Shown here piece by piece: positions 52,532 to 61,647 of a stretch of 64,000 nt of DNA. Under the pieces are notes generated by a model. It saw only the letters and a program-made list of their open reading frames with translations, was not told where the DNA came from and searched no databases. A program made the position numbers and the translations under genes. Within the stretch, counting starts at the first letter, position 1. Each line of letters starts with the position of its first letter. Source of the DNA: Marinomonas phaeophyticola (GTDB taxonomy: Bacteria > Pseudomonadota > Gammaproteobacteria > Pseudomonadales > Marinomonadaceae); NCBI RefSeq assembly GCF_026966905.1, contig NZ_JAPUBN010000015.1, positions 62,001 through 126,000 of the forward strand. Direction: 5' to 3'.

Positions 52532-55297
52532 TTAATGCGCCTCGTCCCAGTTATCTCCCACGCCCGCTTCGACCAATAATGGTACGTCAATTTTGCTGCT
52601 GTTTTGCATGATCTCGACGATTTTGGCTTGTGCGGCGTCTAGGTCTTTTTCGGCGACTTCGAAGATCAATTCATCGTGTACTTGCATGATCATTTTCACG
52701 TCTAGGTCGGTGCCTTGTAGCCAGTCGTGCATTTTGATCATGGCACGTTTGATGATGTCGGCGGCGGAGCCTTGCATCGGTGCGTTGATGGCGGTGCGTT
52801 CAGCGGCTTGGCGCATGATGGCGTTTTTCGCTTTGATATCAGGTAGGTAGAGTCGGCGGCCGTAGATGGTTTCGACATAACCTTGTTCTTTGGCTTGTTC
52901 GCGGGTGCTGTCCATGTAGTGTTTTACACCTGGGTAGCGGTCAAAATAGATCTGTATGTATTTTTGTGCTTCTGGACGACTTATACCCAATTGTTTGGCC
53001 AAGCCGAAGGCGGACATGCCGTAAATAAGGCCGAAGTTGATGGCTTTGGCGCGGCGGCGTTGTTCGGTGGTGACTTCGCCTAGGCTGACTTCGAAGACTT
53101 CGGCGGCGGTGGCTTTGTGGATGTCGGCGTCTTTTGAGAAGGCGTCGAGCAAGCCTTTGTCTTGAGACAGATGCGCCATAATACGCAATTCGATTTGCGA
53201 GTAATCGGCGGCAATCAGTTTATGACCGGTTGGCGCAATAAAGGCTTGGCGAATACGACGACCTTCGGCGGTACGAATTGGGATGTTCTGTAAATTCGGA
53301 TCCGTGGAAGACAAGCGCCCTGTGGCGGTGACGGCTTGATGGTAAGACGTATGAATACGGCCTGTCGACTGGATCATTTCAGGCAGTTTGTCCGTGTAGG
53401 TGGACTTTAGCTTCGACAAGCTGCGGTGTTCCATAATCAAGCGAGGTAATTCGTAGGTCAGCGCCAATTCTTGCAAGATCGGTTCGGCGGTGGATGGCTG
53501 GCCTTTAGGGGTTTTCTTAATAACAGGCAAACCTTGTTTCTCGAATAAGATCACTTGCAGTTGTTTCGGTGAGCTTAGGTTAAAGCTTTCACCGGCTTCT
53601 TCATGGGCTTTGATTTCCAGTTCTTGCAAACGGCTGGCAATTTCTGTGCTTTGTTCATGTAAGAGGTCTGGGTCAATCAAGGTGCCGGTTTGCTCCATGT
53701 TGGCCAATACAGGAATCAATGGGCATTCGATGTCGGTGAAAATAGACGCCACGGAAGGGGTCTTTTCGACTTGAGGCCAAATGGCGTTGTGCAAACGTAA
53801 GGTAATGTCCGCGTCTTCTGCGGCGTAGAACGCGGCTTGTTCCAGCTCGATTTCATTAAAGGTTTTTTGTTTTTTACCTTTGCCTGCTAGTTCTTCAAAG
53901 CTCACACAGGTGTGGCCAAGGAATTTCTTCGCTAAGGTATCCATGTCATGGCGGTTGCCAACGGAATTCAAAGTATAGGATTCCAGCATGGTGTCATGCT
54001 TAATGCCTTGCAGTTTAATGTCGTAGTTAGCTAACACATTGGCGTCGTATTTGATGTGTTGGCCAACTTTGGCTTTATTGTCGTTTTCTAAAAACGGTTT
54101 TAGTTGTGCCAAGACCCAATCACGGTCCAGTTGTTCTGGTGCACCTTCGTAGTCGTGGGCAACGGGGATGTAGCACGCTGTGCCTTCTTCAATAGAAAAG
54201 GAGACGCCGACGATTTCCGCTTTCATGTAATTTAGGCTGGTGGTTTCCGTATCGAAAGCCACTAAGTCTGCTTGGGTGATTTTCTCTAGCCAGGTGGAAA
54301 AGTGCGCCTTATCCAAAACAGTGTCGTAATGAGCTTCAATGGCGCTCGGCAGGATAATATCGGCGGTATTTGGGTCGTCTTCTGTGCTGGTTTTGCTGTC
54401 AGTGGGTGTGCGGTCTAGGTCTTTAATCCAAGTTTTGAATTCCAATTTTTCATACCATTCCCGTAAAGCGTCTTTATTAATTTTGCCGTTATGCAGCGTC
54501 AAAGGATCAAAATCCAATTCCACATCGCATTTAATGGTGGCAAGGGTATAGGACAGCTCGGCCATGTCTTTGTTTTCGGCCATTTTCTTTGACAGTGTTT
54601 TCGCGCCTCGGAAGCTTAAAGTCGCAATTTCGTCTAGACGTTCGTAAATGCTTGTTAGCCCGCCTAAACCTTGTAATAAACCAAGAGCGGTTTTTTCACC
54701 TACGCCTGGAACACCAGGAATGTTATCCACTTTATCGCCCATTAAGGCTAAGTAATCGATGATAAGTTCCGGTGGAATGCCAAATTTGTCCTTTACCCCT
54801 TGGACGTCCATCGTGGTGTCTGTCATGGTATTAACCAGTGTAACTTTATCTGTAACCAATTGTGCCATGTCTTTGTCGCCTGTGGAGACGATGACGTCAC
54901 GGCCGGTTTCGCCAACGATTTTAGCTATGGTACCTATCACGTCGTCGGCTTCAACCCCAGTGATACTGATAAGAGGTAATCCCATGGCTTCGATCAGCTT
55001 ATGAATGGGCTCGATTTGCGAGCGAAGGTCATCGGGCATGGGTGGTCGTTGCGCTTTGTATTCACTGTAGATGTCATCACGGAAGGTTTTGCCTTTCGCA
55101 TCAAAAATTACCACCATTGGAGATTCTGGAAAACGCCCCATTAAACTGCGAATCATGCTGATGACACCACGGATGGCGTTGGTTGGTTGGCCGTCACTGG
55201 TGTTTAAAGGTGGAATGGCGTGAAAAGCACGATATAAGTACGATGATCCGTCTACTAAAATCATTGGTGAAGTGGTGTTTGAGGCGCTAGCCGACAT
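52532..55297 (-). CDS. polA: DNA polymerase I
   Basis: 921 residues with all three activities. The 5'-3' exonuclease domain (about 10-290) starts 'MILVDGSSYLYRAFHAIPPL'. The 3'-5' exonuclease (about 325-515) keeps its acidic residues ('VAFDTETTSLNY', 'KYDANVLANYD', 'YAAEDADITLRL'), so proofreading should be active. The polymerase domain has motif A 'AADYSQIELRIMAHLS', motif B 'RRRAKAINFGLIYGMSAFG' and motif C 'MQVHDELIFEV'. It stands alone, divergent from thrB. Confidence 0.98.
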   Translation of the reverse strand: MSASASNTTSPMILVDGSSYLYRAFHAIPPLNTSDGQPTNAIRGVISMIRSLMGRFPESPMVVIFDAKGKTFRDDIYSEYKAQRPPMPDDLRSQIEPIHKLIEAMGLPLISITGVEADDVIGTIAKIVGETGRDVIVSTGDKDMAQLVTDKVTLVNTMTDTTMDVQGVKDKFGIPPELIIDYLALMGDKVDNIPGVPGVGEKTALGLLQGLGGLTSIYERLDEIATLSFRGAKTLSKKMAENKDMAELSYTLATIKCDVELDFDPLTLHNGKINKDALREWYEKLEFKTWIKDLDRTPTDSKTSTEDDPNTADIILPSAIEAHYDTVLDKAHFSTWLEKITQADLVAFDTETTSLNYMKAEIVGVSFSIEEGTACYIPVAHDYEGAPEQLDRDWVLAQLKPFLENDNKAKVGQHIKYDANVLANYDIKLQGIKHDTMLESYTLNSVGNRHDMDTLAKKFLGHTCVSFEELAGKGKKQKTFNEIELEQAAFYAAEDADITLRLHNAIWPQVEKTPSVASIFTDIECPLIPVLANMEQTGTLIDPDLLHEQSTEIASRLQELEIKAHEEAGESFNLSSPKQLQVILFEKQGLPVIKKTPKGQPSTAEPILQELALTYELPRLIMEHRSLSKLKSTYTDKLPEMIQSTGRIHTSYHQAVTATGRLSSTDPNLQNIPIRTAEGRRIRQAFIAPTGHKLIAADYSQIELRIMAHLSQDKGLLDAFSKDADIHKATAAEVFEVSLGEVTTEQRRRAKAINFGLIYGMSAFGLAKQLGISRPEAQKYIQIYFDRYPGVKHYMDSTREQAKEQGYVETIYGRRLYLPDIKAKNAIMRQAAERTAINAPMQGSAADIIKRAMIKMHDWLQGTDLDVKMIMQVHDELIFEVAEKDLDAAQAKIVEIMQNSSKIDVPLLVEAGVGDNWDEAH

Positions 55298-55468
55298 GAA
55301 AATACCCTCGTTGGCACTGAATTCTAAAATTAATGGCTAGATTATCATATTGAGAGGCGTTTAGTGGACGGAAATGCATTTTCAACAATTGACCTTTTTC
55401 CGCTTATTGTGGAGCATAGGCACTTCTTTAAATACGCTTCCGCTGTTGATATTAAAATAGGTACGAAA

Positions 55469-56425
55469 TTGGCTGTTTATACTTCTCTCGATCAAGATGA
55501 CATGTTGGCTTTATTGGCTGACTACGATTTAGGTAACTTGGTGTCTTTCCAGGGCATTTCTGGAGGAGTGGAAAATACGAATTATTTCGTTACCACGGAT
55601 CAAGGCAAGTATGTATTAACCTTGTTTGAGGAGTTCGAAGCGGAAGAAGTGCCTTACTTTTTGGATGTGGTAGCGCATTTTAAGGCTGAGGGTTTTAACG
55701 TTCCCGCGGCAATAAATGATAAGCAAGGCGAACGTCTGCGTATGATAAAAGATCGACCTGCCATTATGGTGGATTGTTTCCCTGGTACATTACTTGATCA
55801 AACAGATGTAGCCAGTTGTGCCTTAATGGGAACAGAATTGGCTAAATTGCATAAAGCAGGGCAAACTTTCCCTGAAAAACGTCCAAGCCATCGTGGGGTT
55901 GAGTGGTGGAATGTCACCAGTAAAGATTTAGCGCCTAAACTGCCAGTAGAAGATGCGACCTTATTGTTGGATCAAGTACAAGCGTTTGATGCGTTTTTGC
56001 AGTCAGCGGTGGAATTACCGGCTGGTACCATTCATGCGGATTTGTTTTTTAATAACACCTTATTCGTTGGTACTGAATTGTCGGCGATAATCGATTTTTA
56101 CAATGCGTGCCACAGTTGGTTAACCTATGATTTAGCGATTGTAGTGAACGATTGGTGCTCAGACCCTGAAACAGGCGAAATCGAGCTTGAGAAATACCGC
56201 TCGCTTATCACCGCGTATGCAAATGAACGGGCATTTACCGAGGCGGAAAAAGACAACTGGCCTTTGATGTTACAAACCGCCGCTATGCGTTTTTGGTTAT
56301 CGCGTTTAGAAGCTTGGTACGGTGCCATTGATGATCCAGAACGTTTGGCGCAACAACATAATCCAGAAGAAATTAAACGAATTCTTAATGCGCGAGTGAA
56401 ATTTTGTCCTGCATTAGTGGGATAA
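55469..56425 (+). CDS. thrB: Homoserine kinase, ThrB type II (APH fold)
   Basis: 318 residues if started at TTG 55469 ('AVYTSLDQDDMLALLADYDL'), which fits the family's N-terminus and has TAGG upstream; a GTG at 55364 would add 35 unlike residues. It phosphorylates homoserine for threonine synthesis. It belongs to the Pseudomonas-type aminoglycoside-phosphotransferase-like class, not the GHMP class of E. coli: 'GISGGVENTNYFV' (nucleotide loop), 'GTIHADLFFNNTLF' (catalytic Asp) and 'AIIDFYNACHSW' (metal Asp). It starts a plus-strand run. Confidence 0.9.
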   Translation: MAVYTSLDQDDMLALLADYDLGNLVSFQGISGGVENTNYFVTTDQGKYVLTLFEEFEAEEVPYFLDVVAHFKAEGFNVPAAINDKQGERLRMIKDRPAIMVDCFPGTLLDQTDVASCALMGTELAKLHKAGQTFPEKRPSHRGVEWWNVTSKDLAPKLPVEDATLLLDQVQAFDAFLQSAVELPAGTIHADLFFNNTLFVGTELSAIIDFYNACHSWLTYDLAIVVNDWCSDPETGEIELEKYRSLITAYANERAFTEAEKDNWPLMLQTAAMRFWLSRLEAWYGAIDDPERLAQQHNPEEIKRILNARVKFCPALVG

Positions 56426-56474
56426 CCATCGACTCTTAAAGAGTTAGTTTTGTGATCTTGAAAAGGTAGAACTG

Positions 56475-57050
56475 ATGCCCTTATGTCGCCCTTTTACCAT
56501 AATGATTGGTGTTTGGCTGTTGAGTCTTGCTAGTTTAGTGAATGCGCACCCGCATGTTTTTATTGAAGGTCAGTATCGCGTTGAACTAGATCAAACAACG
56601 ATAGATAGATTTGAGGCCAGCTGGAAGTTCGATTTATTTACCAGCTCGAGTTTAATATTAGAACATGACACTAATTTCGATAGCCAATTTCAAGGTAAAG
56701 AAAAGCAAATTGTGGCGGAGAAGCTGAAAAGCTTTGAAGCATTTGACTTTTTTATGAAGGTGTTAGTCGATGGTAATGTCGTTCGACCATCGAGTGTTAT
56801 TGTGTCCGATATTACCATACAAGATCAGCAAATCTTATTGATCTTTTCGGTAGTTATGCCTGACCCTATTAACTTACACAAACAAACTTTGTCTTTATCT
56901 TTTGGGGATGACGAGTTTTACTTCGCACTGATGCCACCTGAAAGTGGCTTGTTATTACTGCGCGGAATGTTAGCCGAAACGTGTACACCAAATAGTCGAG
57001 AAGCAGAAGAAATGGCCATTGATTCTTGGGCGGATCTGAGTTGTGATTGA
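56475..57050 (+). CDS. DUF1007 periplasmic protein
   Basis: 191 residues with a signal peptide ('GVWLLSLASLVNA-HPHVF'). The DUF1007 hallmark is the mature N-terminal 'HPHVFIEGQYRVELD'. The family commonly travels with NicO-type metal permeases and is thought to be a periplasmic partner in metal transport. Here it is separated from the nicO gene by LysE and MarC genes. A gap of 49 bp follows thrB. Confidence 0.85.
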   Translation: MPLCRPFTIMIGVWLLSLASLVNAHPHVFIEGQYRVELDQTTIDRFEASWKFDLFTSSSLILEHDTNFDSQFQGKEKQIVAEKLKSFEAFDFFMKVLVDGNVVRPSSVIVSDITIQDQQILLIFSVVMPDPINLHKQTLSLSFGDDEFYFALMPPESGLLLLRGMLAETCTPNSREAEEMAIDSWADLSCD

Positions 57051-57115
57051 TTACTCCAGTACGACCATTTTGTATTTTATAAAGCTTAGTATTTGATAAC
57101 TCGTGAGGTTACATT

Positions 57116-57751
57116 ATGTTAGAACATTTTCAATGGCTACCGTTTTTAGTCGCAATCAGCTTGTTAACCATGAGTCCTGGTGTTGATACTATTCTTGTCA
57201 TGCGTAATGCGGCACGATGCGGTTGGAAGGATGGATTCTTGACTAGCTTGGGGATTTGCATGGGATTATTTGGTCATGCGACAGTCTCAGCTTTAGGGTT
57301 ATCTGTCATCTTACTTGGGTCCGCGGAATTATTTTTTGCCTTTAAACTGATGGGGGCTGCGTATCTAGTCTATCTCGGTGTACAGAGTTTACGCAGTGCA
57401 ATGCGGCCGATGGGAATGCAGTTTACCGACAATAGTCAATCAAAAGCCGTTGGTAGTATGGTCTCTTTTAGACAAGGTCTTTTATCGAATGTATTGAACC
57501 CTAAGCCCATTATTTTTTATATGGCGTTTTTGCCGCAGTTTATTGATCCTAATTATTCCGCATTAAACCAATCTTTGTTTATGGCCTTATTGCATTTTAC
57601 GCTCGCAATGATTTGGCAAACTTTTCTTGCTGTTATGGTTCATAAAGCAAGAATTTGGCTGGCGCGACCAAAAGTGGCGCAAGTCTTGGACAGCCTAACC
57701 GGTCTACTTCTGGTGGGTTTTGGTGTAAAACTCGCGTTAAGTCAAAGGTAA
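57116..57751 (+). CDS. LysE/RhtB-family amino acid exporter
   Basis: 211 residues, five to six membrane spans. The LysE signature is in the first span: 'VAISLLTMSPGVDTILVMRN' with the conserved Pro-Gly-Pro/Val-Asp. It continues 'AARCGWKDGFLTSLGICMG' and 'QGLLSNVLNPKPIIFYMAFL', typical of threonine/homoserine exporters (RhtB side). The nearby thrB makes homoserine/threonine plausible but is only context. Confidence 0.88.
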   Translation: MLEHFQWLPFLVAISLLTMSPGVDTILVMRNAARCGWKDGFLTSLGICMGLFGHATVSALGLSVILLGSAELFFAFKLMGAAYLVYLGVQSLRSAMRPMGMQFTDNSQSKAVGSMVSFRQGLLSNVLNPKPIIFYMAFLPQFIDPNYSALNQSLFMALLHFTLAMIWQTFLAVMVHKARIWLARPKVAQVLDSLTGLLLVGFGVKLALSQR

Positions 57752-57785
57752 TCCCTGCCTTAATGCATTTTGGATAAAGCGTTCT

Positions 57786-58394
57786 ATGAGTATGTTAATT
57801 GCGACTTGGATAAAGTTCTTCTTCCTATTTGCTCCCTTTTTTGTGTTGTCAATGTTTTTGGCATTGACTCGTGGTGAATCGAAAGAATCACGTAAAAAAG
57901 TGGCGAATAAAGCCATTATTGCGGCGGCCATTATTGCGTTAGTGCTGCTGTTTTTTGGTGGTGGTTTATTCGAGGTGTTAGGAATCAGTCTTGATTCTTT
58001 CCGTATTGGTTCTGGTATCTTGCTGTTCTTGTCTGCTTTAAGCCTGGTTAAAGATGGTACTCGTAACCATGCTGTTGGAATGCCAAGTGAAGAACGAGAT
58101 GATGTTTCTGTTGTGCCTTTGGCGGTACCAACGATTATCGGTCCGGCGACCATTGGTACTATCTTGGTTTATGGTGCCGAGCTAACTGGCTGGACTTTAT
58201 TTTTTGGTGTATTAGGTCTACTGCTCGCATTATTAAGTCTCGGTATTCTTTTGTATATGGCGTCTTACATTGAAAAGCTACTAGGTCGTACGGGTTTGAA
58301 CATATTGAGTAAAATCACCGGTTTGATTCTTGCGGCTATGGCGGCGCAAATTTTTATGGGTGGTTTTATGGGTTTCTTATCACCTCTCATGTAA
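57786..58394 (+). CDS. MarC-family membrane protein (NAAT transporter)
   Basis: 202 residues with six spans. The MarC features are 'FFLFAPFFVLSMFLALTRGE', 'LFFGGGLFEVLGISLDSFRI' and the central 'VVPLAVPTIIGPATIGTILV', where the family has L-A-x-P-x-x-x-G-P-x. The function of MarC is not settled; NAAT is a family name only. It follows the LysE gene by 34 bp and both may be co-transcribed. Confidence 0.87.
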   Translation: MSMLIATWIKFFFLFAPFFVLSMFLALTRGESKESRKKVANKAIIAAAIIALVLLFFGGGLFEVLGISLDSFRIGSGILLFLSALSLVKDGTRNHAVGMPSEERDDVSVVPLAVPTIIGPATIGTILVYGAELTGWTLFFGVLGLLLALLSLGILLYMASYIEKLLGRTGLNILSKITGLILAAMAAQIFMGGFMGFLSPLM

Positions 58395-58411
58395 GACATA
58401 TTGAGTATTCA

Positions 58412-58430
58412 AACGTTATAATATAACATT
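58412..58430. promoter_or_regulatory. Zur box upstream of nicO-zur-znuCB
   Basis: AACGTTATAATATAACATT has the palindromic core GTTATA-A-TATAAC, which matches the E. coli Zur consensus (TGTTATANTATAACA) at all but one flank base. It ends 33 bp before the nicO start codon. Repression by zinc-loaded Zur would cover the whole operon, including zur itself. Confidence 0.85.
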
Positions 58431-58463
58431 CTTATCATTCATAAACGATGATGAGAATGTTAG

Positions 58464-59402
58464 ATGAAATTTCTTCTATCAACCATACTGTTGTGCTTAC
58501 TGCTAATTGTGTGGTTTGTCTTCCGTGATGTCACCGGGTATCAATCCATAACCCATTGGTTGATGTCACAACAGCTCCAGTTCCATCGAAATCTAGTCAT
58601 ATCCATGCGCTCATTAAGTGAGGGAAGCAATGTGGGACTGTTGATGAGCTGCGTAGGGGTCAGTTTTCTTTATGGCGTCTTTCATGCCGTTGGACCGGGT
58701 CACGGTAAAGCCGTTATTTCTTCTTATATGCTGGCGAGTCATGCGAGTATTCGACAAGGAGTTGGTTTGTCGTTAGTGAGCGCATTTGCTCAGGGGCTCA
58801 TGGCCGTCTTATGTGTGTTATTACTTGGTTACGTGTTTGATTTAGCAGGGCAAGCGACTCGAGTGAGCCGTCTTTTTGAAATGGCCAGTTTCATGATGAT
58901 TACGCTCATGGGAGTCTGGATGTTAATACGGATATTGCGAAATAAACCTGCTTGCTGTGACCATCATCACGATCACGATCACGATCACGATCACGAACCG
59001 CACACCTATGTTGAGCCATGTCATCTTCATGGAAGCCAGCCACACGATGCGTTCCAAAAAAGAGATAACGTTCAGCGATATGCTTGGTGGTCTATGATTG
59101 GCGCTATTGGTATTCGTCCTTGTTCAGGGGCTATTCTAGTACTGCTTTTCTCATTAAGTGCTGGCATTTTACATTGGGGCATACTTGCTACCTTCGCTAT
59201 GTCGTTAGGCACAGCAATTACAGTAAGTGTACTGGCGGCCATGAGCGTCTTATTTCGACAATCGGTATATTCTCAGAGTTCTTCTTTGGTTTGGCGTGAA
59301 CGGTTAATGAAAGGCTTTGGCTTAATCGCATCGATGCTACTTATCCTTATCGGCGTTTCTATGCTGGTGGGGTATTTTAATTATTCTGATAGGATGCTGT
59401 GA
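58464..59402 (+). CDS. NicO/RcnA-like metal permease
   Basis: 312 residues, six to seven membrane spans. NicO family signatures are 'LYGVFHAVGPGHGKAVISSY' (H-x4-D/H-type metal motif), and 'AIGIRPCSGAILVLLFSL'. A cytoplasmic histidine-rich loop lies between them ('CCDHHHDHDHDHDHEP', then 'EPCHLHGSQPHD'). Relatives export or import Ni/Co; next to zur-znuCB and behind a Zur box, zinc is the more likely metal here. The DUF1007 protein 2 kb upstream is the usual companion. Confidence 0.85.
   Translation: MKFLLSTILLCLLLIVWFVFRDVTGYQSITHWLMSQQLQFHRNLVISMRSLSEGSNVGLLMSCVGVSFLYGVFHAVGPGHGKAVISSYMLASHASIRQGVGLSLVSAFAQGLMAVLCVLLLGYVFDLAGQATRVSRLFEMASFMMITLMGVWMLIRILRNKPACCDHHHDHDHDHDHEPHTYVEPCHLHGSQPHDAFQKRDNVQRYAWWSMIGAIGIRPCSGAILVLLFSLSAGILHWGILATFAMSLGTAITVSVLAAMSVLFRQSVYSQSSSLVWRERLMKGFGLIASMLLILIGVSMLVGYFNYSDRML
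58971..58994 (+). repeat. Tandem GATCAC hexanucleotide (4 copies) in nicO
   Basis: Four perfect GATCAC units encode Asp-His repeats in the His-rich loop of the permease. Such an in-frame repeat can vary in number without frameshift and would change the number of metal ligands. Confidence 0.9.
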
Positions 59403-59887
59403 TGAATACACCGCATAACCATGATTCTTGTATTGAATCGGCTTTAGCTACCGCGGAGCGACTGTGTAAGTCGCAAAATCAAAAGTTAACGAAAGTGAGA
59501 CGCCGTGCCCTAGAATTAATATGGCAAAGCCATCGACCTTTAGGGGCGTATCAACTGTTAGCGAAATTAGCCGAGGAGGGGTTTAATTCTGCTCCGCCTA
59601 CCGTCTACCGTGCGTTGGACTTTTTAATGTCTGCAGGCCTTATTCATAAAGTGGAATCAATGAACGCCTATTTAGGGTGTGCCCATGCGGATAAAATCCA
59701 TAAAGGGTATTTTCTCATTTGTGACCAATGCCACAATGTCATGGAGTTTGATTACCAAGACATTCACAATGCCCTAATTGAAAAAGCCGCCGCTCAAGGG
59801 TTTAGTTTACGAGCAGAAACGATTGAATTAACGGGATTGTGCGAAAATTGCCAAGACGAAAAACAACCGCAAGAGATGGAATCATGA
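59402..59887 (+). CDS. zur: Zinc uptake regulator Zur (Fur family)
   Basis: 161 residues from ATG 59402 (a GTG at 59399 is in frame); AGGA lies 7 nt upstream. The winged helix is 'GFNSAPPTVYRALDFLMSAG'. The dimerisation domain has the structural zinc cysteines 'LICDQCHNVMEF' and 'LTGLCENCQDEK', and the regulatory-site ligands in 'YLGCAHADKIHKGYF'. It represses zinc uptake when zinc is sufficient. It overlaps the nicO stop by one base and the znuC start by four, so the three are coupled. Confidence 0.93.
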   Translation: MNTPHNHDSCIESALATAERLCKSQNQKLTKVRRRALELIWQSHRPLGAYQLLAKLAEEGFNSAPPTVYRALDFLMSAGLIHKVESMNAYLGCAHADKIHKGYFLICDQCHNVMEFDYQDIHNALIEKAAAQGFSLRAETIELTGLCENCQDEKQPQEMES

Positions 59888-60669
59888 AACCTTTAATTAC
59901 TTTTGACGACATCGGCATTGAATTTGATGGACGTGCTTTGCTCAGTCATATTCAAATAAAAATACATGAAGGTGAAATAGTCACATTAATTGGTCCAAAC
60001 GGCAGCGGGAAAAGTACCCTTATAAGAATCTTGTTGGGGCTACAAATACCAACCTCCGGTGAGGTTGTTTATCATGGAAAAACGCGCATTGGTTACATGC
60101 CTCAGAAGTTGCATATTGATCCCACTTTACCGTTAAGTGTTACGGACTTTTTATCTTTGGTAAGAAAAGTGGATAAGCATCAGATACCCGAGGTGTTGGC
60201 AAAAGTCGGGATCGAAAAATTAGCCAAAAAGCAGGTACATTTTTTATCAGGTGGAGAAACTCAGCGAGTGTTACTAGCAAGAGCCTTATTGAATCGCCCA
60301 AATTTATTAGTGCTTGATGAGCCAGTTCAAGGGGTCGATGTAAATGGCCAAGTGGAACTTTATAATCTCATTTCGTCTATTCGAGATGAGCTTCAATGTG
60401 GCGTATTAATGGTCTCTCATGATTTGCACTTGGTTATGGCGAAAACGGATACTGTGGTTTGTATTAATCAGCATGTATGTTGTTCTGGAACCCCTCAACA
60501 CGTTACAGGACATCCGGCGTATCAAGCTTTATTTGGCATTCCTGGGGCCGCGGAGTCGATAGCGATTTACTCCCATCACCATGATCATGTTCACGATGAA
60601 AACGGAGAAGTATTAGCTGCGGATGACATTGTGCCCCATAAGCATGGTACCAGCTGTCAGCATTCATAA
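59884..60669 (+). CDS. znuC: Zinc ABC transporter ATP-binding protein ZnuC
   Basis: 261 residues from ATG 59884, overlapping the zur stop (ATGA). Walker A is 'GPNGSGKST', the signature 'LSGGETQRVLLARAL', Walker B 'LLVLDEPVQGVD' and the switch His is in 'MVSHDLHLV'. The C-terminus adds a His-rich tail ('YSHHHDHVHDENGE', 'HKHGTSCQHS'), common in ZnuC and consistent with zinc sensing or storage. Confidence 0.95.
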   Translation: MKPLITFDDIGIEFDGRALLSHIQIKIHEGEIVTLIGPNGSGKSTLIRILLGLQIPTSGEVVYHGKTRIGYMPQKLHIDPTLPLSVTDFLSLVRKVDKHQIPEVLAKVGIEKLAKKQVHFLSGGETQRVLLARALLNRPNLLVLDEPVQGVDVNGQVELYNLISSIRDELQCGVLMVSHDLHLVMAKTDTVVCINQHVCCSGTPQHVTGHPAYQALFGIPGAAESIAIYSHHHDHVHDENGEVLAADDIVPHKHGTSCQHS

Positions 60670-60771
60670 TATACGCGTTCAGTAATAACAAGATAATTGC
60701 AAAATTGGTATTTGATGGGAATAAGCAAGCGCTTTGCAGACCTGTCTTGAAAAGGCTATTCCAAGGTATAT

Positions 60772-61566
60772 ATGATGTTAGATTTATTGTTTAGAGCGTT
60801 GTTAGGTGGTGTTGGTGTCGCTGCTGTTGCTGGTCCTTTAGGGGCATTTGTTGTCTGGCGCAGGATGGCCTATTTTGGTGATACGTTAGCGCATTCGGCG
60901 TTATTAGGTGTGGCGTTGGGGTTCTTGTTTGATATTAACCTGAATCTTGCTGTAGTGGTGTTATGTGTTGGCTTAGCTTTAGTGCTAGTAACATTGCAAA
61001 AGAAGCATTTTATTGCCACTGACACGCTTCTTGGCATTCTAGCCCACTCATCCTTATCTCTTGGTCTAGTGGCGGTGAGTTTCTTAGACAACATTCGTAT
61101 TGATTTGATGGCGTATTTATTTGGTGATTTACTCGCCATTAGTATGTCTGACTTGTATTGGATTTATGCTGGTGGGGCGCTTGTCATCTTGCTGTTAATG
61201 CTCTTCTGGAAACCCCTATTGGCCATGACAGTGAATGAAGAGTTGGCCAAGGTAGAAGGTTATCCTGTGGAGGCAATTCGACTGTTGTTGATGCTATTAG
61301 TGGCTTTGGTTATTGCCGTTGCGATGAAAATAGTGGGGGTTCTATTGATTACGTCATTGATGATTATTCCTGCGGCGACGGCGAGAAAAGTATCTAATTC
61401 ACCCGTTCAAATGGCAACTATGGCCAGCGTCATTGGTTGTTTATCTGTATGTGGTGGTTTATGGGCTTCTTATCGGTGGGATACACCAGCAGGACCGAGT
61501 GTGGTCGTGTGTGCGGCTTTTTTATTCTTATTTATTTACAGCTTACCGAAGATGAATCGGGTTTAG
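60772..61566 (+). CDS. znuB: Zinc ABC transporter permease ZnuB
   Basis: 264 residues, about seven to nine membrane spans, ABC-3 family. Recognisable segments are 'PLGAFVVWRRMAYFGDTLAH', 'HSALLGVALGFLFDIN', 'LAHSSLSLGLVAVSF', and 'VGVLLITSLMIIPAATARKV'. It is 102 bp after znuC, a looser spacing than the other joints in the operon; no terminator or second Zur box was found in that gap. No znuA follows it. Confidence 0.95.
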   Translation: MMLDLLFRALLGGVGVAAVAGPLGAFVVWRRMAYFGDTLAHSALLGVALGFLFDINLNLAVVVLCVGLALVLVTLQKKHFIATDTLLGILAHSSLSLGLVAVSFLDNIRIDLMAYLFGDLLAISMSDLYWIYAGGALVILLLMLFWKPLLAMTVNEELAKVEGYPVEAIRLLLMLLVALVIAVAMKIVGVLLITSLMIIPAATARKVSNSPVQMATMASVIGCLSVCGGLWASYRWDTPAGPSVVVCAAFLFLFIYSLPKMNRV

Positions 61567-61582
61567 GATTGAGCATAAGGGC

Positions 61583-61621
61583 TTCTCGAATACAGCGTTG
61601 CTTGTTAGCTGGATTCGAGAA
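61583..61621. terminator. Bidirectional terminator between znuB and carbonic anhydrase gene
   Basis: TTCTCGAAT (61583-61591) pairs with ATTCGAGAA (61613-61621). Beyond one mismatch, CAGC (61593-61596) pairs with GCTG (61608-61611). The 13-bp interrupted stem lies 17 and 27 bp from the two convergent stops. U-tracts are weak. Confidence 0.55.
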
Positions 61622-61647
61622 ACGATAGTGTCATAGTAAAGATTGGA

